From Sabellastarte sp. h YS-2021 (taxonomy: Eukaryota > Annelida > Polychaeta > Sabellida > Sabellidae): a stretch of DNA of 64,000 nucleotides. Of this stretch, positions 1-11,552 are shown piece by piece (the first letter of the stretch is position 1; each line of letters starts with the position of its first letter). The translations under genes were made by a program, and so were the position numbers. The stretch covers positions 139,626,033 to 139,690,032 of the forward strand of contig OZ024931.1 of the NCBI GenBank assembly GCA_964017235.1, written 5' to 3'. The notes below the pieces were generated by a model that was not told the DNA's origin, did no database searches, and saw only the letters and a list, made by a program, of their open reading frames with translations.

Positions 1-479
1 TGGTAAAGCTTCTATATGTACTAATAAATGTAGTTTTGCAAAAGCAACAATATCCTTGACACAGAAGCAATGTACATTAACTTTAACTTCAAAAATGAAA
101 ACTAGAAAACATATTTAAAACTGGTGTCCATTTTCAATACATACTGTGACATATAACTTAGTATCCGCTGCTATTGTAAATACAATAAAACCTTATTAGA
201 CACACGATGATTACCACACAGATTGGATTTGTCAAGGTAGATACATACGAATATAATTGAAATACAATATTATGAATTATGCAGGGAATCATAGCATACT
301 GTGCCTAGTCATGCTAATCCATTCTAAAAACCTATAATTCAATATCTTGCAACTTTATGTTTTAGGTATAAGGTATGTATAAGATATGTATAAGGGTTTA
401 CAAATAATTTCATATCCTTGATAAACTATAGTATTCTGACGTAAAAGCTGTGATGACACAAAACAATTTTAAATGAATG
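1..479. other. Intergenic, no gene seen
   Basis: AT-rich sequence with no coding potential I can recognise. A small cluster of GTATAAG-type words near 365-395 is the only local repetition. Confidence 0.5.
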
Positions 480-1885
480 GAACATACCAGTCTGCATATA
501 AGTCAGGTCACTCAACGGAAGCAGCTCTACTTTCCATCATGAATGATATTCATTTGTCACTATCCCGGGATAAAGCTACTGCCTTAGTACTTCTGGATCT
601 CTGGCCGCTTTCAACACTATTGATCATACCACTCTCCCCAGCTGAATTCTGGATCGGTTTGGTGTTGGTGGTTCTGCTCTTAAATGGTTCTTTTCCTATT
701 TGACGGAACGTTTTCAATCTATTAAGATTGGTTCTACCTTGTCTGACCTACAAAAATTGCCATTTGGCGTACCTCAGGGTTCTCTTCTGGGTCCTCTGCT
801 ATTCTCTCTTTACACATCTCAACTTAGTACTCTGATTGGTAAACACAAAGGCGTAAAATGTCATTTTATGCAGACGATTCACAACTTTATGTCCATCTGT
901 CGCACATGAATGCCTCCGCTGCTTTTGATAAGTTGCACAGATGCCTTCAATATGTTAAGGAATGGATGTCAGCTAGCAAACTTAAACTTAATCCAGATAA
1001 AACTGATTTTATACTTTTTGGCTCCAAGAAACAGAGAGAAAGGTTAAATGTATGTTTCCCAATTGACATCTTGGGTAACCCCCTTAACCCCACCAAGTCA
1101 GTCAGGAACCTGGGTGTGTGGTTTGACTCTGATTTTTCTTTCTCTAAACACGTCCAGAATGTTTGTAAAAGTTGCTTTATTCAACTGAGGGAGTTTAGAA
1201 ATATTAGGCAGTTGTTGACTCATGATGCAGCTGTGTCGGTTCCCAATGCTTTTGTTATTAGTCAGTTGGACTACTGTAACTCACTTTTCAGGAATCTCTC
1301 CAAATTCAATCTTCACAGATTACAGTCTATCCAAAATAGTGCAGCTAGAGTAAGTTTACTCGAATAACTCCTGTCCTTAGGAAACTCCATTGGCTCCCAG
1401 TTCAGTTTCGCTCAGAGTTCAAACTGACTACCCTGGTGTACAAGTTTATTCATACTGGCTTCCCTAAATACTTTGCTCCATATCTATCCACATACCAAAA
1501 TACTTACAATGCTAGACGCTGTCAGAGTGTTTTCCTTAATTCAGATTTCTTTAATGTTCCAAAGGTTCAACACAAATTTCACAAGTCCACTAAGCAGTTT
1601 GGTTTCAGTTTCATTTATGACGCTCCCACTGTTTGGAATTCACTCCCTGACGACATTCGTGCATCACCCACTATTGCCTCTTTTAGAAAGAAGCTCAAAA
1701 CCTATCTCTACACAAAGGCTTATCCTCCTTAGCTCATTTTCTCTTATGGCTTCTTTGTGGTGCCGACCTATTTCCGTCATTGGATTTGGTATTTTGCATA
1801 TTGCTATTGTCTTGTTGTGTCTTAGAGTCCACAACTCAGTGGAGATTAAGCACTATAAAAGTCATATTAGAATTAGCATTAGAAC
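480..1885 (+). pseudogene. CR1/L2-type LINE, 5'-truncated reverse transcriptase remnant
   Basis: This is the 3' part of a non-LTR retrotransposon. The translation passes through three frames. It opens with the RT motif QSAYKSGHSTEAALL, then LDL..AF.TIDH, then PFGVPQGSLLGPLLF, the catalytic FYADD box near 865, and the KLNPDKTDFILFG block. It ends in the typical CR1/L2 tail, APTVWNSLPDDIR followed by FRKKLKTYLYT, with a stop at 1732. At least three frame breaks are seen (about 600-700, 860 and 1360), so it is not functional. The endonuclease and ORF1 are missing, as in ordinary 5' truncation. The 3' UTR runs to about 1885 and ends in AGCACTATAAAAGTCATATT followed by short TTAGAA-like units. A related fragment lies on the minus strand at 52387-52915. 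Assignment to CR1/L2 rather than another Jockey-group clade is from memory of the motifs. Confidence 0.85.
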
Positions 1886-2244
1886 ATGGCTGCAAACATA
1901 AAGACCCTCTTAACTTTTCTCATTATGACAACCTACACCATCATATCTTTCCACGTGGTATAAAAAACATTCAGTGTTTTCAATGTTAAAAAATTTGAAT
2001 GTTTCCATTGAATCAAGGTGAAGTGACTCCTTTTGTTTTCTCAACCTATTCAGTATTTCAATTTTCTTCATATATATCTCAACTTCATCTCAAAATATAA
2101 GAGAAATTGTTCCTGGGTAAATACATAATATTGTCTTATTACCAAATAAAACTCCAGGGTTGGAATTATGTACATCCTGTAATTTATTATTAGTTATTTA
2201 TTTCTTCACTTCCAATTAATCTGTTATGTTGTTTGTTATTAGTC
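1886..2244. other. Intergenic, no gene seen
   Basis: AT-rich sequence between the LINE tail and the MITE. Nothing recognisable. Confidence 0.4.
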
Positions 2245-3114
2245 CAGTGGCAGATCTAGGGGGGGGCGTGGAGGGCGCACGCCCCCCCTTTCAGAGTTTG
2301 AAACTTTAGTCATGGGGATTTTTGTCCCTGCCCACGCCCCCCCTCAATCCCCCACCCCAAGATCTGTTTTTACTAGGGTCATATATCTGTTTAAAGTGAC
2401 AGTTATTATACAAGTGTCACTGTCTAGTATCAAAGGGACTTAAGCTCTTTTGTGTTTGTACTAAGTTAGATCTCATCCTCAAACAAACTGGGGATTACAT
2501 CTTTTGTGAATAACTTTGTTTATAAACCTTTTTTGTTTACCAGTGTATGTTTAAACATGAGATATACAGTTTACAAAACTGGAATCACTCACCCCAATTA
2601 ATAATTTATTATTTCACTTCTATGTTTCAAAACAAGTTAAATTCTGAAAACGTTTCATCAAATTTAATCAATTGGTGAATGTGTTTTTAAAGAAAAACAA
2701 TGAAAGAATCAGTTATTTTAAAATAAAAATGTTAAAGAAAAATGTGGCATTTATATTAAGATTCAAGTATGTTTCCCTCCAATTTTCTTTTCAGTTGTAC
2801 CATTGTTTATTATGGAAAGCCCCTTTGAGTTTATTTTAGGTTTCAAGTGTTTTATTTATGTCAGTAAACTGCTGTATTGGTCTGACAATTGATTGTAGAC
2901 AAAGATTGGAATTTTGCTTTCCCTGTCCCATAAAATGGACAGCATTTTGTCCCACCTTGCAATTTTGACTGGTGTTTTGTCCCCCAGTATTTTGTCCGTT
3001 GACATTTTGTCCATGCATCGCGTGATATGTCCCGCTACAAAAGGTCCAAATATGAAAATCCATACCCGCGATAACCCACGCCCCCCCTTTCGGGAAATCC
3101 TGTATCTGCCTCTG
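2245..3114. mobile_element. Non-autonomous TIR element (MITE), about 870 bp
   Basis: The left end reads CAGTGGCAGATCTAGG and the right end, reverse-complemented, CAGAGGCAGATACAGG (13 of 16 match). Each is followed inward by a G/C homopolymer block (GGGGGGGCG). The element is flanked by a perfect 5-bp direct repeat TAGTC (2240-2244 and 3115-3119). An inner inverted repeat lies at 2249-2366 (CAGATCTAGGGGG against CCCCAAGATCTG), so the left end may itself be a small hairpin or a nested copy. The inside has no coding capacity. Near the right end the word ATTTTGTCC recurs four or five times between 2946 and 3012. The terminal sequence resembles hAT-type MITEs, but a 5-bp duplication is not the hAT length, so I leave the superfamily open. 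Confidence 0.6.
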
Positions 3115-3590
3115 TAGTCCATGTATCTTGATCTGTTTTGAATTTCAACTGTTGTACATTCAACCCATCCTGAAACTACTATTAAACTGAAAGCTACCTT
3201 TGAAAATAAGAAATGCACAATCACTATCAATTGAGCATATTTTTAATGTACACATCCTCCATAAAGGGTGTACCAACCCATTACCTTTTTAATAAAGCTA
3301 CTTGTAACCACTTTATTTTTAAAGATTTTCTAACATTAAACATGTTTGTCATTATAAATCCTCCCAAGTAAAAAGGTTTCACATATTTAAACTTTATTTA
3401 TGTTATCTGACTTGTCATTCCAAATTAAGTAGCAATCTATGCCATTTTGATTGCAGTATCTTCTGGCTTTTTGGTATATGTACAAGTATTAATGTTTTAC
3501 CTCAACGAGACTGTGAAAATACCCTAAGGGTAACATGAAAAGATGGCACCAATAGCAAAGATTATTGGTTTATTCAAAAATACTTGTATA
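3115..3590. other. Intergenic, no gene seen
   Basis: AT-rich spacer between the MITE and the satellite array. No coding or repeat structure seen. Confidence 0.4.
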
Positions 3591-6500
3591 GTTGTGTACT
3601 GTATAGTTTTGTGACCTTAAACTCCCACTAGTAAGATACTTAAACTCATTTTAAGTTTTTTCGTTTCCGGACAGTATCTCAAAAATGGCTTGATGGATTC
3701 AATTCAAATTTGGCTTGTGGTTGTAACTAGTTTTGAAGGTTTGCCCTATTTTAAGGTGACCTTAAACTCTCACGTATAAAAAAACTTATGTCCAGTTTAC
3801 GTTTTTTTCTTTCTCCATGGAGTATACTGAAAGTATCTTCAGAAATTTCATTCAACTTTTGCATGTATATGTAACTGGCCATAGGTAAGTTCCATCCAAT
3901 AAGGTGACCTTAAACTCCCAGTAATAACAGAATAATATTCACTTTAAGTTTGGTAATTTTTGAAAAGTATTTCAAATATTGTGCAATTCTACATCAGTTG
4001 TGGATGTAACAAACCTTGAACAGAACCTTCAGAAAAAAGACTACCTTAAACTTGTTACAATAAACAGCAGTGCAAACAAACTTTGAGTTTAAGGTTGGGA
4101 CAATATGTTCGGTGTTTGGAAGATATTTTATATGCTAATTAGGACATTTCACATTGATATTCATCATGTACATATAGTTCCACAAAAAATGGTCTCTTTT
4201 GTAAGGTTATAGTAAATTGCTGATATTTTATAAACTTGCAAGTTTAAGGTTGCATTAGTTTGTGTCACTAGCAGCTATGATGAAAAACATACATGCACAG
4301 TGTCGTTGTCACACTTACTTTCCAGACAGTATCTCAAAAATAGCTTGATGAATTAAATTCTAATTTGGCATGTTGATGTAACTGTTCCTCAATGTGCGCC
4401 CTGTTTAAGGTGACCTTAAACTCACAGTAGTAAGATACTTATATTGTGTTGAAGGTTTTTCATTTCCGGACAGTATCTCAAAAATGTGTTGGCGGATTCA
4501 ATTCAAATTTGGCATGTGGTTGTAACTGGTTTTCAAGGTGTGCCTTATTTTAAGGTGACCTTAAACTCTCATGTATTGAAAAGTTATGTTGAGTTTAAGG
4601 TTTTTACTTTTCCGTAAAGTATACTAAAAATAACTTAAGAAACTTCATTCAAATTTTGCATTTATATGTAACTGGCCATAGATAAATGCCTCACTTTAAG
4701 TTTGGCAATTTTTCAACAGTTTTTCAAACACTGCAATTCTAAGCATCTTTGTAGTTGTGAATGTTACAAACCATGAACAAAACCTACAGGAAAATATTCA
4801 CTTAAACTCCCTCATGGCTGCAAATTAACTTTTTTTGTGTTTAAAGTTGGGACAATTTTTTGGTATTTAAAAGATATTTGATGTGCTAATTCAGACTTTA
4901 TTCTTTGATATTCATTATGTACATCTGTCTACACCAAAAAAGTTTCTTTTGTGAGGTTGTAGTAAATTTCTGATATTTCATAAACTTATGAGATTAAGGT
5001 TGCATTACTTTTGTGTCACTAGCAGCTATGTTGGAGGACAAGTATGGTCAGTGTCATCACACTTCCTTCCCAGACAGTATCTCAAAACTGGCACGATGGA
5101 TGAAATTCAAATTTGGTATGTGGATGTGACTGGTACTCAAGGTGTGCCCTGTTTTAAGATGACCCTAAACTCCCACTAGTAACATCCTTATATTGATTTT
5201 AAGTTTTTTCGGTTTTCAGACAGTATCTTGAAAAGAGGTTGACAGATGCAATTCAAATTTGGTATGTGGTTGTAACTGGTATTTAAGGTGTGTCCTATTT
5301 TAAGGTGACCTTAAACTCCTATGTATAAAAGAATTATGCTGAGTTTAAGGTTTTTATTTTTCCATAGAGTATACTGAAAAAAACTTAAGAAAATTCATTC
5401 AAATTTTTACTGTATATGTATCTGGCCATAGACAAGTGCATACATTAAGGTGGCTTTAAACGCCCAGTAATAGCACATTGTGAGTGTCATCGTCACACTT
5501 CCTTTACAGGCAGTATCTCAACACTGACAGGATGGATTAAATTCAAATTTGGCATATGGATGTAACTGGTATTTAAGGTGTGCATTATTTTAAGGTGACC
5601 TTAAACTCCTATGTATAAAAGAATTATGTTGAGTTTAAGTTTTATACTTTTCTCTAGAGTGTACTGACGATAACTCAAGAAACCTCATTCAGATTTTGCA
5701 TGTATATGTAACTAGCCATAGATAAGTGCCACACATTAAGGTGAAATTAAACTCCCTATAATAACACATTTTGAGTGTTGTCTTCAAACTTCCTTTTTAG
5801 ATACTATGACAAAAGTGGCATGATAGATTAAATTCATATTTGGCATGTGGATGTACCTTGTAATCAAGGTGTGCCTGTTTTAAGGTAATCTTAAACTCCC
5901 ACTAGTAGCATATTTATATTGATTTTAAGTTTCTCTGTTTCCAGACAGTATCTCAAAAGTGGGTTGATGGATTCAATTCAAATTTAGCATGTCATTGTAA
6001 CTGGTATTCAAGGTGTGTCCTATTTTAAGGTGACGAGAAACTCCCATGTATAAAAGAATTGTGGTGAGTTTAAGTTTTTTCCCCATAGAGTATACTGAAG
6101 ATAGCTTGAGAAATTTCATTCAAATTTTGCATGTATATGTAACTGGCCATAGATAAGTACCACGCATTAAGGTGACCTCAAGCTCCCAGTAATAACACAT
6201 TGTGAGTGTCGTTGTCACCCTTCCTTTCCACACAGTATCTCAAAAATGGCATGATGGATTAAATTCTTATTTGACATAAGGATGTAACTCGTACTCAAGG
6301 TGTGCCCTGTTTTAAGGTGACCTTAAACTCCTACTAGTAACATACAGTATCTCGAATATGGGTTGACAGATTTATTCAAGTTTGGCATGTTGTTGTTACT
6401 GGTATTCAAGGCGTGACCTATTTTAAGGTGACCTCAAACTCCCATTTATAAAAGTATTATGTTGAGTTAAAGGTTTTTAAGTTTTCCATAGAGTATATTG

Positions 6501-6990
6501 GAGATACCTTGAGAAATTTCATTGAAATTTTGCATGTATATGTAACTGGCCATAGGTAAGTGCAATATATTAAGGTGACCTTAAGCTCATAGTAATAACA
6601 CATTGTCAGTGTCGTCACACTTCCGTTTCACACAGTATCTCAAAAATGGATTAATTCAAAGATGTTATGTGGATGTAACTGGTCCTCAAGGTATGCCCTA
6701 TCTTAAGATGAACTTAAACTCCCAGTAGTACAAATTTATATTGATTTTAGCTTTTTTCCATTTCCAGACAGTATCGCAAAAATGGGTTTATGGATTCAAT
6801 TCAAATTTGGCATGTGGTTGTAACTGGTATTCAAGGTGTGTCCTGTTTTATGGTGACCTTAAACCCCAGTGTATAAAAGAATTATGTTGAGTTTCAGTTT
6901 TTTTATTTAGTATGCAGTATAGTATAGAGTGTACTGAAGATAACTTGAGAAATTTCATTAAAACTTTGCGTTTATATATAACGGTTGAGG
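3591..6990. repeat. Higher-order satellite array of about 145-bp monomers
   Basis: The marker AAGGTGACCTTAAACTC and close variants recurs near 3611, 3755, 3899, 4410, 4553, 5150, 5300, 5445, 5591, 5738, 5881, 6026, 6170, 6315, 6424, 6571, 6707 and 6852. Most intervals are 143-150 bp. Three monomer types alternate. Type A has the cue CCCACTAGTAA and a core ending CAATTCAAATTTGGCATG. Type B has CCATGTATAAAAGAATTATG and TGTAACTGGCCATAG. Type C has CCCAGTAATAACACATTG. So the later array has a unit of about 435 bp. In the first 1.5 kb two further monomers, near 4030-4280 and 4800-5035, extend the unit to about 740-800 bp; both end in TGTGTCACTAGCAGCTATG. No long ORF crosses the array. Confidence 0.85.
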
Positions 6991-7029
6991 TTTATTGGCA
7001 TGAGAACTTGTATGTGATTGCTTTCTTGG

Positions 7030-7430
7030 CAATTTCAGCAACAAGAGTTTTCATGGCAACACTTTTTCTGTTTCTTCTGTTCATTACAAGAGGAACTTGT
7101 GATTTGGTTTTTGGCAACATTTGCCAACACTTTTCCTGTTGTTTTTCACTTTTAAATTGGTGGGATCCTTATAAATAAAACCCATGCAAACATTTTAACT
7201 GGTATTTTCAGGATATATTTCATGCAAGTACAAGAGAAGTGATGATACTTTTTTGCAAGTTTTTGGTAACAGCTGCTGCAATGGCAATACTTTTTCTGTA
7301 TTGTTTTTCAAATTGTGATTTTGTGGGTACTTGTTAACATTTTCTGATGTTTCTTGGTTTGAAAAATCATTTTGTGGGTTCTTTGCTTTCCAAACCCCAT
7401 GGCAACACTTTATCTTTTTCCTGAATTTTC
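7030..7430. repeat. Degenerate short repeat, CATGGCAACACTTTTTCTG-like
   Basis: The words GGCAACACTTTTTCTG (about 7052), GCCAACACTTTTCCTG (about 7122), GGCAATACTTTTTCTG (about 7282) and GGCAACACTTTATCTTTT (about 7402) recur at irregular spacing, each in a T-rich context that includes TTTTTC. It abuts the end of the satellite. Short apparent ORFs here are low-complexity and I do not take them as genes. Confidence 0.5.
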
Positions 7431-7903
7431 TGCTTAGTGCTGACATCTAGTAAAAAGTTGGTAAGTGATAACTTCATGTGTTTGCCTCTGTCTGCCCGTG
7501 TGCATTTGTCATATCCTGTACATTGGATCTAGGTTATATTTTTCAACAATTTGCAGCCTTACCATGGCTCGGTACTTCTCAAGGATTGTCTGGATCTGCA
7601 AAAATACTGCCAGTCAGCCAACTATTTATGTCCAGCACAATTTTTGTCATTTCGAATTTCATCCGCTTCAGTCTTTAACCAAAGCTGGTGACACAGCACA
7701 ATTCTTCTGAATTCTTGTTGATATTTAATATGATCTATTGACATTACATTCATAAAGTTCTGCAATTACTTATGGATATACCTGCTTAAAACATTCCAGA
7801 TGCTTTGCAATCTTGACAAACATTTGCCTGATTCTAATTCACCAGGCAATGGTATATGTGGATAATTTTAAATACATTGTTTTACACTCATTATATATTT
7901 CAG

Positions 7904-7952
7904 ATTTGCATGGCAGGTATGAAGAATCAGAGATACTGAAGAAATTAATAAG
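7904..7952 (+). CDS. Candidate mini-exon upstream of the trypsin-like exon
   Basis: A 49-bp stretch is preceded by TATATATTTCAG (acceptor) and followed by GTACTTATC (donor). It is open in one frame and reads xLHGRYEESEILKKLI plus two bases AG, a helical charged peptide. Those two bases join in phase to the G after the acceptor at 8261-8265 to make an Arg codon that leads straight into the next exon. The matching phase and the clean splice consensus are the evidence. No family is recognised for the peptide, and further upstream exons were not found. Confidence 0.4.
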
Positions 7953-8265
7953 GTACTTATCCTGACAGCTACTGCATTTATGCATTACCTTATGAATTTA
8001 ATTTAAAAGCTTAAGCAACCCCATTAGAAAAAGAGGTTGCTTCAACTTAAATGCAAAATCAATGAGATCATGTAAAAGTATGTACTTAAATTACATTAAC
8101 TCTTCTAGTTTAACTGAACACAAACATCCCTTGTTTTTGCTATTCCCATCAGATTTCTGTGGGATTTTAACATTTTGTTTCAACATTTTTAACACAAACA
8201 AATTTTTTAATAAGTATATTTATGTCCAATTTTTATCTTAACACAAAGTTACTCCTTTGTAACAG

Positions 8266-9290
8266 GGATAAAAATAAAAAGCCTTGGTTCAGCTATGCCT
8301 ATGAAACACATGGAAGAATCAAACTTGGTGTAAAGCCAGGAACAAGAATAACAGTTGATGACTTTTTATCAAATAAATTTAAAGAAGATAAAAACATCAT
8401 TGACATTGAAGAAACTGTTGTCACACCATTGTGCAACGATGTTTGGAAACTTGAAAAAGGATCTCAAGTTAAACCATTTCAGTTTATCAATGTTTGTGAA
8501 GACCCATTACGCAAGATTGAACAAATCTGTGCAGAAAACAGTAGTTATGGAACCCTGGGATGTTTTGCAAAAGATGAAATGAAACACAAATATTATGCAA
8601 TAACTGCTCAGCATGTATTGAGCGATGAACCTGATGAGACAGATAAAGAAAGATATATTTTTTCTAGGGTGTCAAAGGAGAGTGGACAAAATATGCAATA
8701 TGAAACAGCTGTGCTTTCCACTCAGAGTTCTGGCTTGCAAAAGGTGGGATCATTTGGACAAAATGATTATTTTTTAGACATAGCAATGATGCCCCTATCA
8801 AAAAGTTTGAACATGCACAGAAGAATTTGCAATGGAAGCTAATGTTAAAGAAGGGGATGAAGTCTTTAAAAGTGGTAAGGTGACTGGTGAAACAAAAGGA
8901 AAATATGTAGGTCCTATCTGGGATTCCCACACAATCTCAGACGATAAAGGTTGGGGATTTTTAGTAAAGAGTGCTGATAAAGATAGCCCCTTTGCAGAAA
9001 AAGGAGACAGTGGATCTTTAGTTTACTTGAAGAAAAATCAGCAGAAACATGCCCTCGGGATTTTAATCCAACTACATCAAAACCCCTCAGGAGATGCGGA
9101 TGATAAAAGATATTTTTGCATGTATATGTGGCATGGAAAAACAGCCTTAGAAAAACAATTCAGAGTTAACCTCAAACTTTATGGTGGCCTGTCTTTTCAG
9201 AAGTCTCCAGGGAAAACTTTTTTCTCTCATGATGATATTGAGAAAACACATTGTAGGTGTAACAAGAAGAGACCACATTCAATTGGCTGA
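8266..9290 (+). CDS. Trypsin-fold (PA clan) serine peptidase-like protein, terminal exon, frameshifted
   Basis: The chymotrypsin-like catalytic triad can be read. His is in ITAQHVL (codon 8612-8614, preceded by GTLGCFAKDE), Asp in DYFLDIAMM (codon 8777-8779), and Ser in EKGDSGSLVY (codon 9009-9011). An acceptor CCTTTGTAACAG at 8254-8265 fits an exon start at 8266; an alternative start is the ATG at 8222, without splicing. The N-terminal 90 or so residues match no domain I recognise. One extra base near 8814-8817 shifts the frame: the upstream frame stops at 8842, while the downstream frame continues from about 8817 with TEEFAMEANVKEG to the TGA at 9290. AATAAA lies at about 9334. Either this is a young pseudogene or the base is a sequencing error, since everything else is intact. 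I see no signal peptide, so an intracellular protein with an upstream adaptor domain is possible but speculative. Confidence 0.65.
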
Positions 9291-10537
9291 CAAGAACAGA
9301 TTCATTAAGCATTTTGCTTGCTTCGGTAGAACCTGAATAAACTTCTCAATATGAAAATCTGCCAAAATGTTTAATTACAATTTCCAACACTCCAGCAGGT
9401 ACTTTCTGGCCATGATAAAATGAAAAGTGAGTTTAAAGTCCTATTAAGCCTTATAAATTAATCTACAGGATTATTTCTCTCCCCCATTGTCAAATATATC
9501 TGCAGGTTTTCAAGAAATATATGTTTTCAAAAAAAAAGTTTTTTTAAATCTGCCCAAAATTGAAATGTGAAAGAGTTAAAGCATTGTTTTGCAGAGTAAG
9601 ATTAAGTTGCTCTGTATATTACAAACTCTGATATATATATATATATGTGTTGGTAGATCTGGATGCTACAAACAAGTGTATTTTGTGTTGATAAACTACC
9701 AGCATAGGTATAGGAACTGGGGGGGCAGCGGGGGCGGCCGCCCCCCCCCAACCATAATGTTGAGGGGGTGGGGATATCTTTTCGCCCCCCCCAACTTTTT
9801 GCAATAGAACTAAATTCCAATTTTGAAATTTATGTAAATTTTTAAAAGTAACTGAATAATATGTGGTCAAATTACACTTTTACCTTGTTCACTGCTCACA
9901 TGTACCATTGTGTAAGCTATGTGAACTATAAAATATTTATTTTTATGATTTGTAAAAGCAACATTTTCAGTTATGCTGTCATTTGATTTGTAAAATTCTG
10001 TAAAACATTTCACTTATGCAGACCACAATCATACATATAGTAATCTTCTACATTTAATTTAGCGTGTTGCTAATTATTTAAAACTTGTAGTTTATTTAAA
10101 ACATGTAGTTTCAAATTCACACAGAGCAATAGTTTGGCACAGCAATTTTGTCAGCTGATAAGATTTTCCCAGAAAACTCTTCTTTATTTACTGTGTGTTT
10201 ATTGGACCTAGCCAGTCCAATGATTATACATCCCCCTCAATATGGGGATTAACCTTGCTAAAAATAGATCTTGTATCAGCTCGGCACTTGAAAGAAAGGT
10301 CACAGGTTCTGGAAACATGTAGTCAAGATATTAGATATACCTTTCAAATGCAGAGGTGACTATATGTATTTCTATACCCATACAATGCATTATAGCATTA
10401 TGCTGGCGACTTTAACAAAAGGTTTAACAAAAATGTGTACATTATTTTACATTTAATAAATTTCATAAGAGATTGAGTTCAGTTTTTGTTGCAATATAAA
10501 TATTAATGTTTATACAGAAGAGTATTAGTGCCATGGG
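9291..10537. other. Intergenic with polyA signal, TA microsatellite and GC-rich hairpin
   Basis: AATAAA near 9334 could serve the upstream gene. A short (AT)n tract lies at about 9632-9646. At 9720-9800 a G-run, the perfect palindrome GGGGGCGGCCGCCCCC, and two further G/C runs form a strong hairpin of the kind found at MITE ends; no partner end was located. The rest to 10537 is AT-rich and featureless. Confidence 0.4.
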
Positions 10538-11552
10538 AAATTTTTTTTTTTGAATTGTTGAATTGTTGTTTTTGAATGTTGACTTAATATCTCAACATGT
10601 TGACTTAATATCTCAACATGTTGACTCAATATCTAGACAAATTATGAATCCACAATCTCAACATGTTGAATTACTCTCTCAGCGTGTTGAGTTAGTTTCT
10701 CAACATGTTGACTTATTATCTCAACATGTTGACTTAATATCTCAACATGTTGAGTTACTATCTCTACTATCTCACTTTGATTTAATATCTCAACATGCTG
10801 ACTTCACATCTTCACACTTTCCTGAGATTTTATCATTTGGCAGTTTGAAATTAGGTTACAGAGAACATGTACTGCATGTACAATATTTTATACCCTGTAG
10901 GTCCGAAATTCATTCAAAGTGGCTTTATTTGGCCTTGTGGCAGACATTAAGTGGTATAAACGTTTTAGACTACATTACATAGTACTGCATTTGCAGTTCC
11001 TTTAGTTCTGTGTCACAAAATAACCAAGATTTTGTCTTCTGGCAGAGATTAAGCTGTATAAAAACTTAAATCAGCTTAGATTACCTAACATATGGTGTGT
11101 TTAAAGTACTTTAAATTTCAGTGAAAAATTATACTATTACTGAGATTGTACCATTTAGCACGACTGAAGCTCTGTAAACGTTCTAAAATAGATTATATTA
11201 CATTACACTGTACACTGCGTTTATAACACTTTACAACCTGTGGGACCAAAATTTTATCAAGATTTTGCATTACAGCAGGGATTAAGCTGTTTAAAGGCTT
11301 TAGATTAGATTAAATTATACAAGTAATTGAGGGTACTAAGTCAACATGTTGAGATAGTGACTTAACATGTTGAGATACTAACTCAACATGTTGAGATAAA
11401 AAGTCAACATGCTCAGATACTAAGTTAACATGTTGAAATACTATGTCAACATGCTACTATAGTAAGTCAACAAGTTGAGATACTAAGTCTACAAGTTAAG
11501 ATAGTAACTCAATATGTCGAGATAAAAAACTGACAATTCAAAAAAAATTGTA
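10538..11552. mobile_element. MITE-like element with arrays of a 12-bp palindrome as inverted ends
   Basis: The left end AAATTTTTTTTTTTGAATTG and the right end GACAATTCAAAAAAAATTG are inverted copies. Inside the left end (about 10577-10812) the unit CTTAATATCTCAACATGTTGA repeats with a period near 21 bp. Inside the right end (about 11338-11525) the same unit runs in the opposite orientation, as TCAACATGTTGAGATACTAAG. The core TCAACATGTTGA is a perfect palindrome. The middle, 10815-11335, is unrelated sequence. An open frame at 10563-10982 exists only because 21 is a multiple of 3 and encodes repeats of ISQHVDL; I do not call it a gene. No clear target-site duplication was found. Confidence 0.6.

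Noticed and set aside
3591..6990. Short coding frames in the satellite, such as 4988-5179
   Set aside because: They do not recur in phase between monomers, so translation is not conserved.
7465..7710. Overlapping 66- and 81-codon frames as exons of the protease gene
   Set aside because: No splice signals in a matching phase and no recognisable domain.
10577..10812. CRISPR-like array
   Set aside because: Units are contiguous palindromes without unique spacers, in a eukaryotic MITE context.
10563..10982. 139-codon open frame with repeated ISQHVDL
   Set aside because: Produced by a 21-bp palindrome repeat whose period is a multiple of three; the mirrored right-hand array shows the DNA repeat is the real feature.
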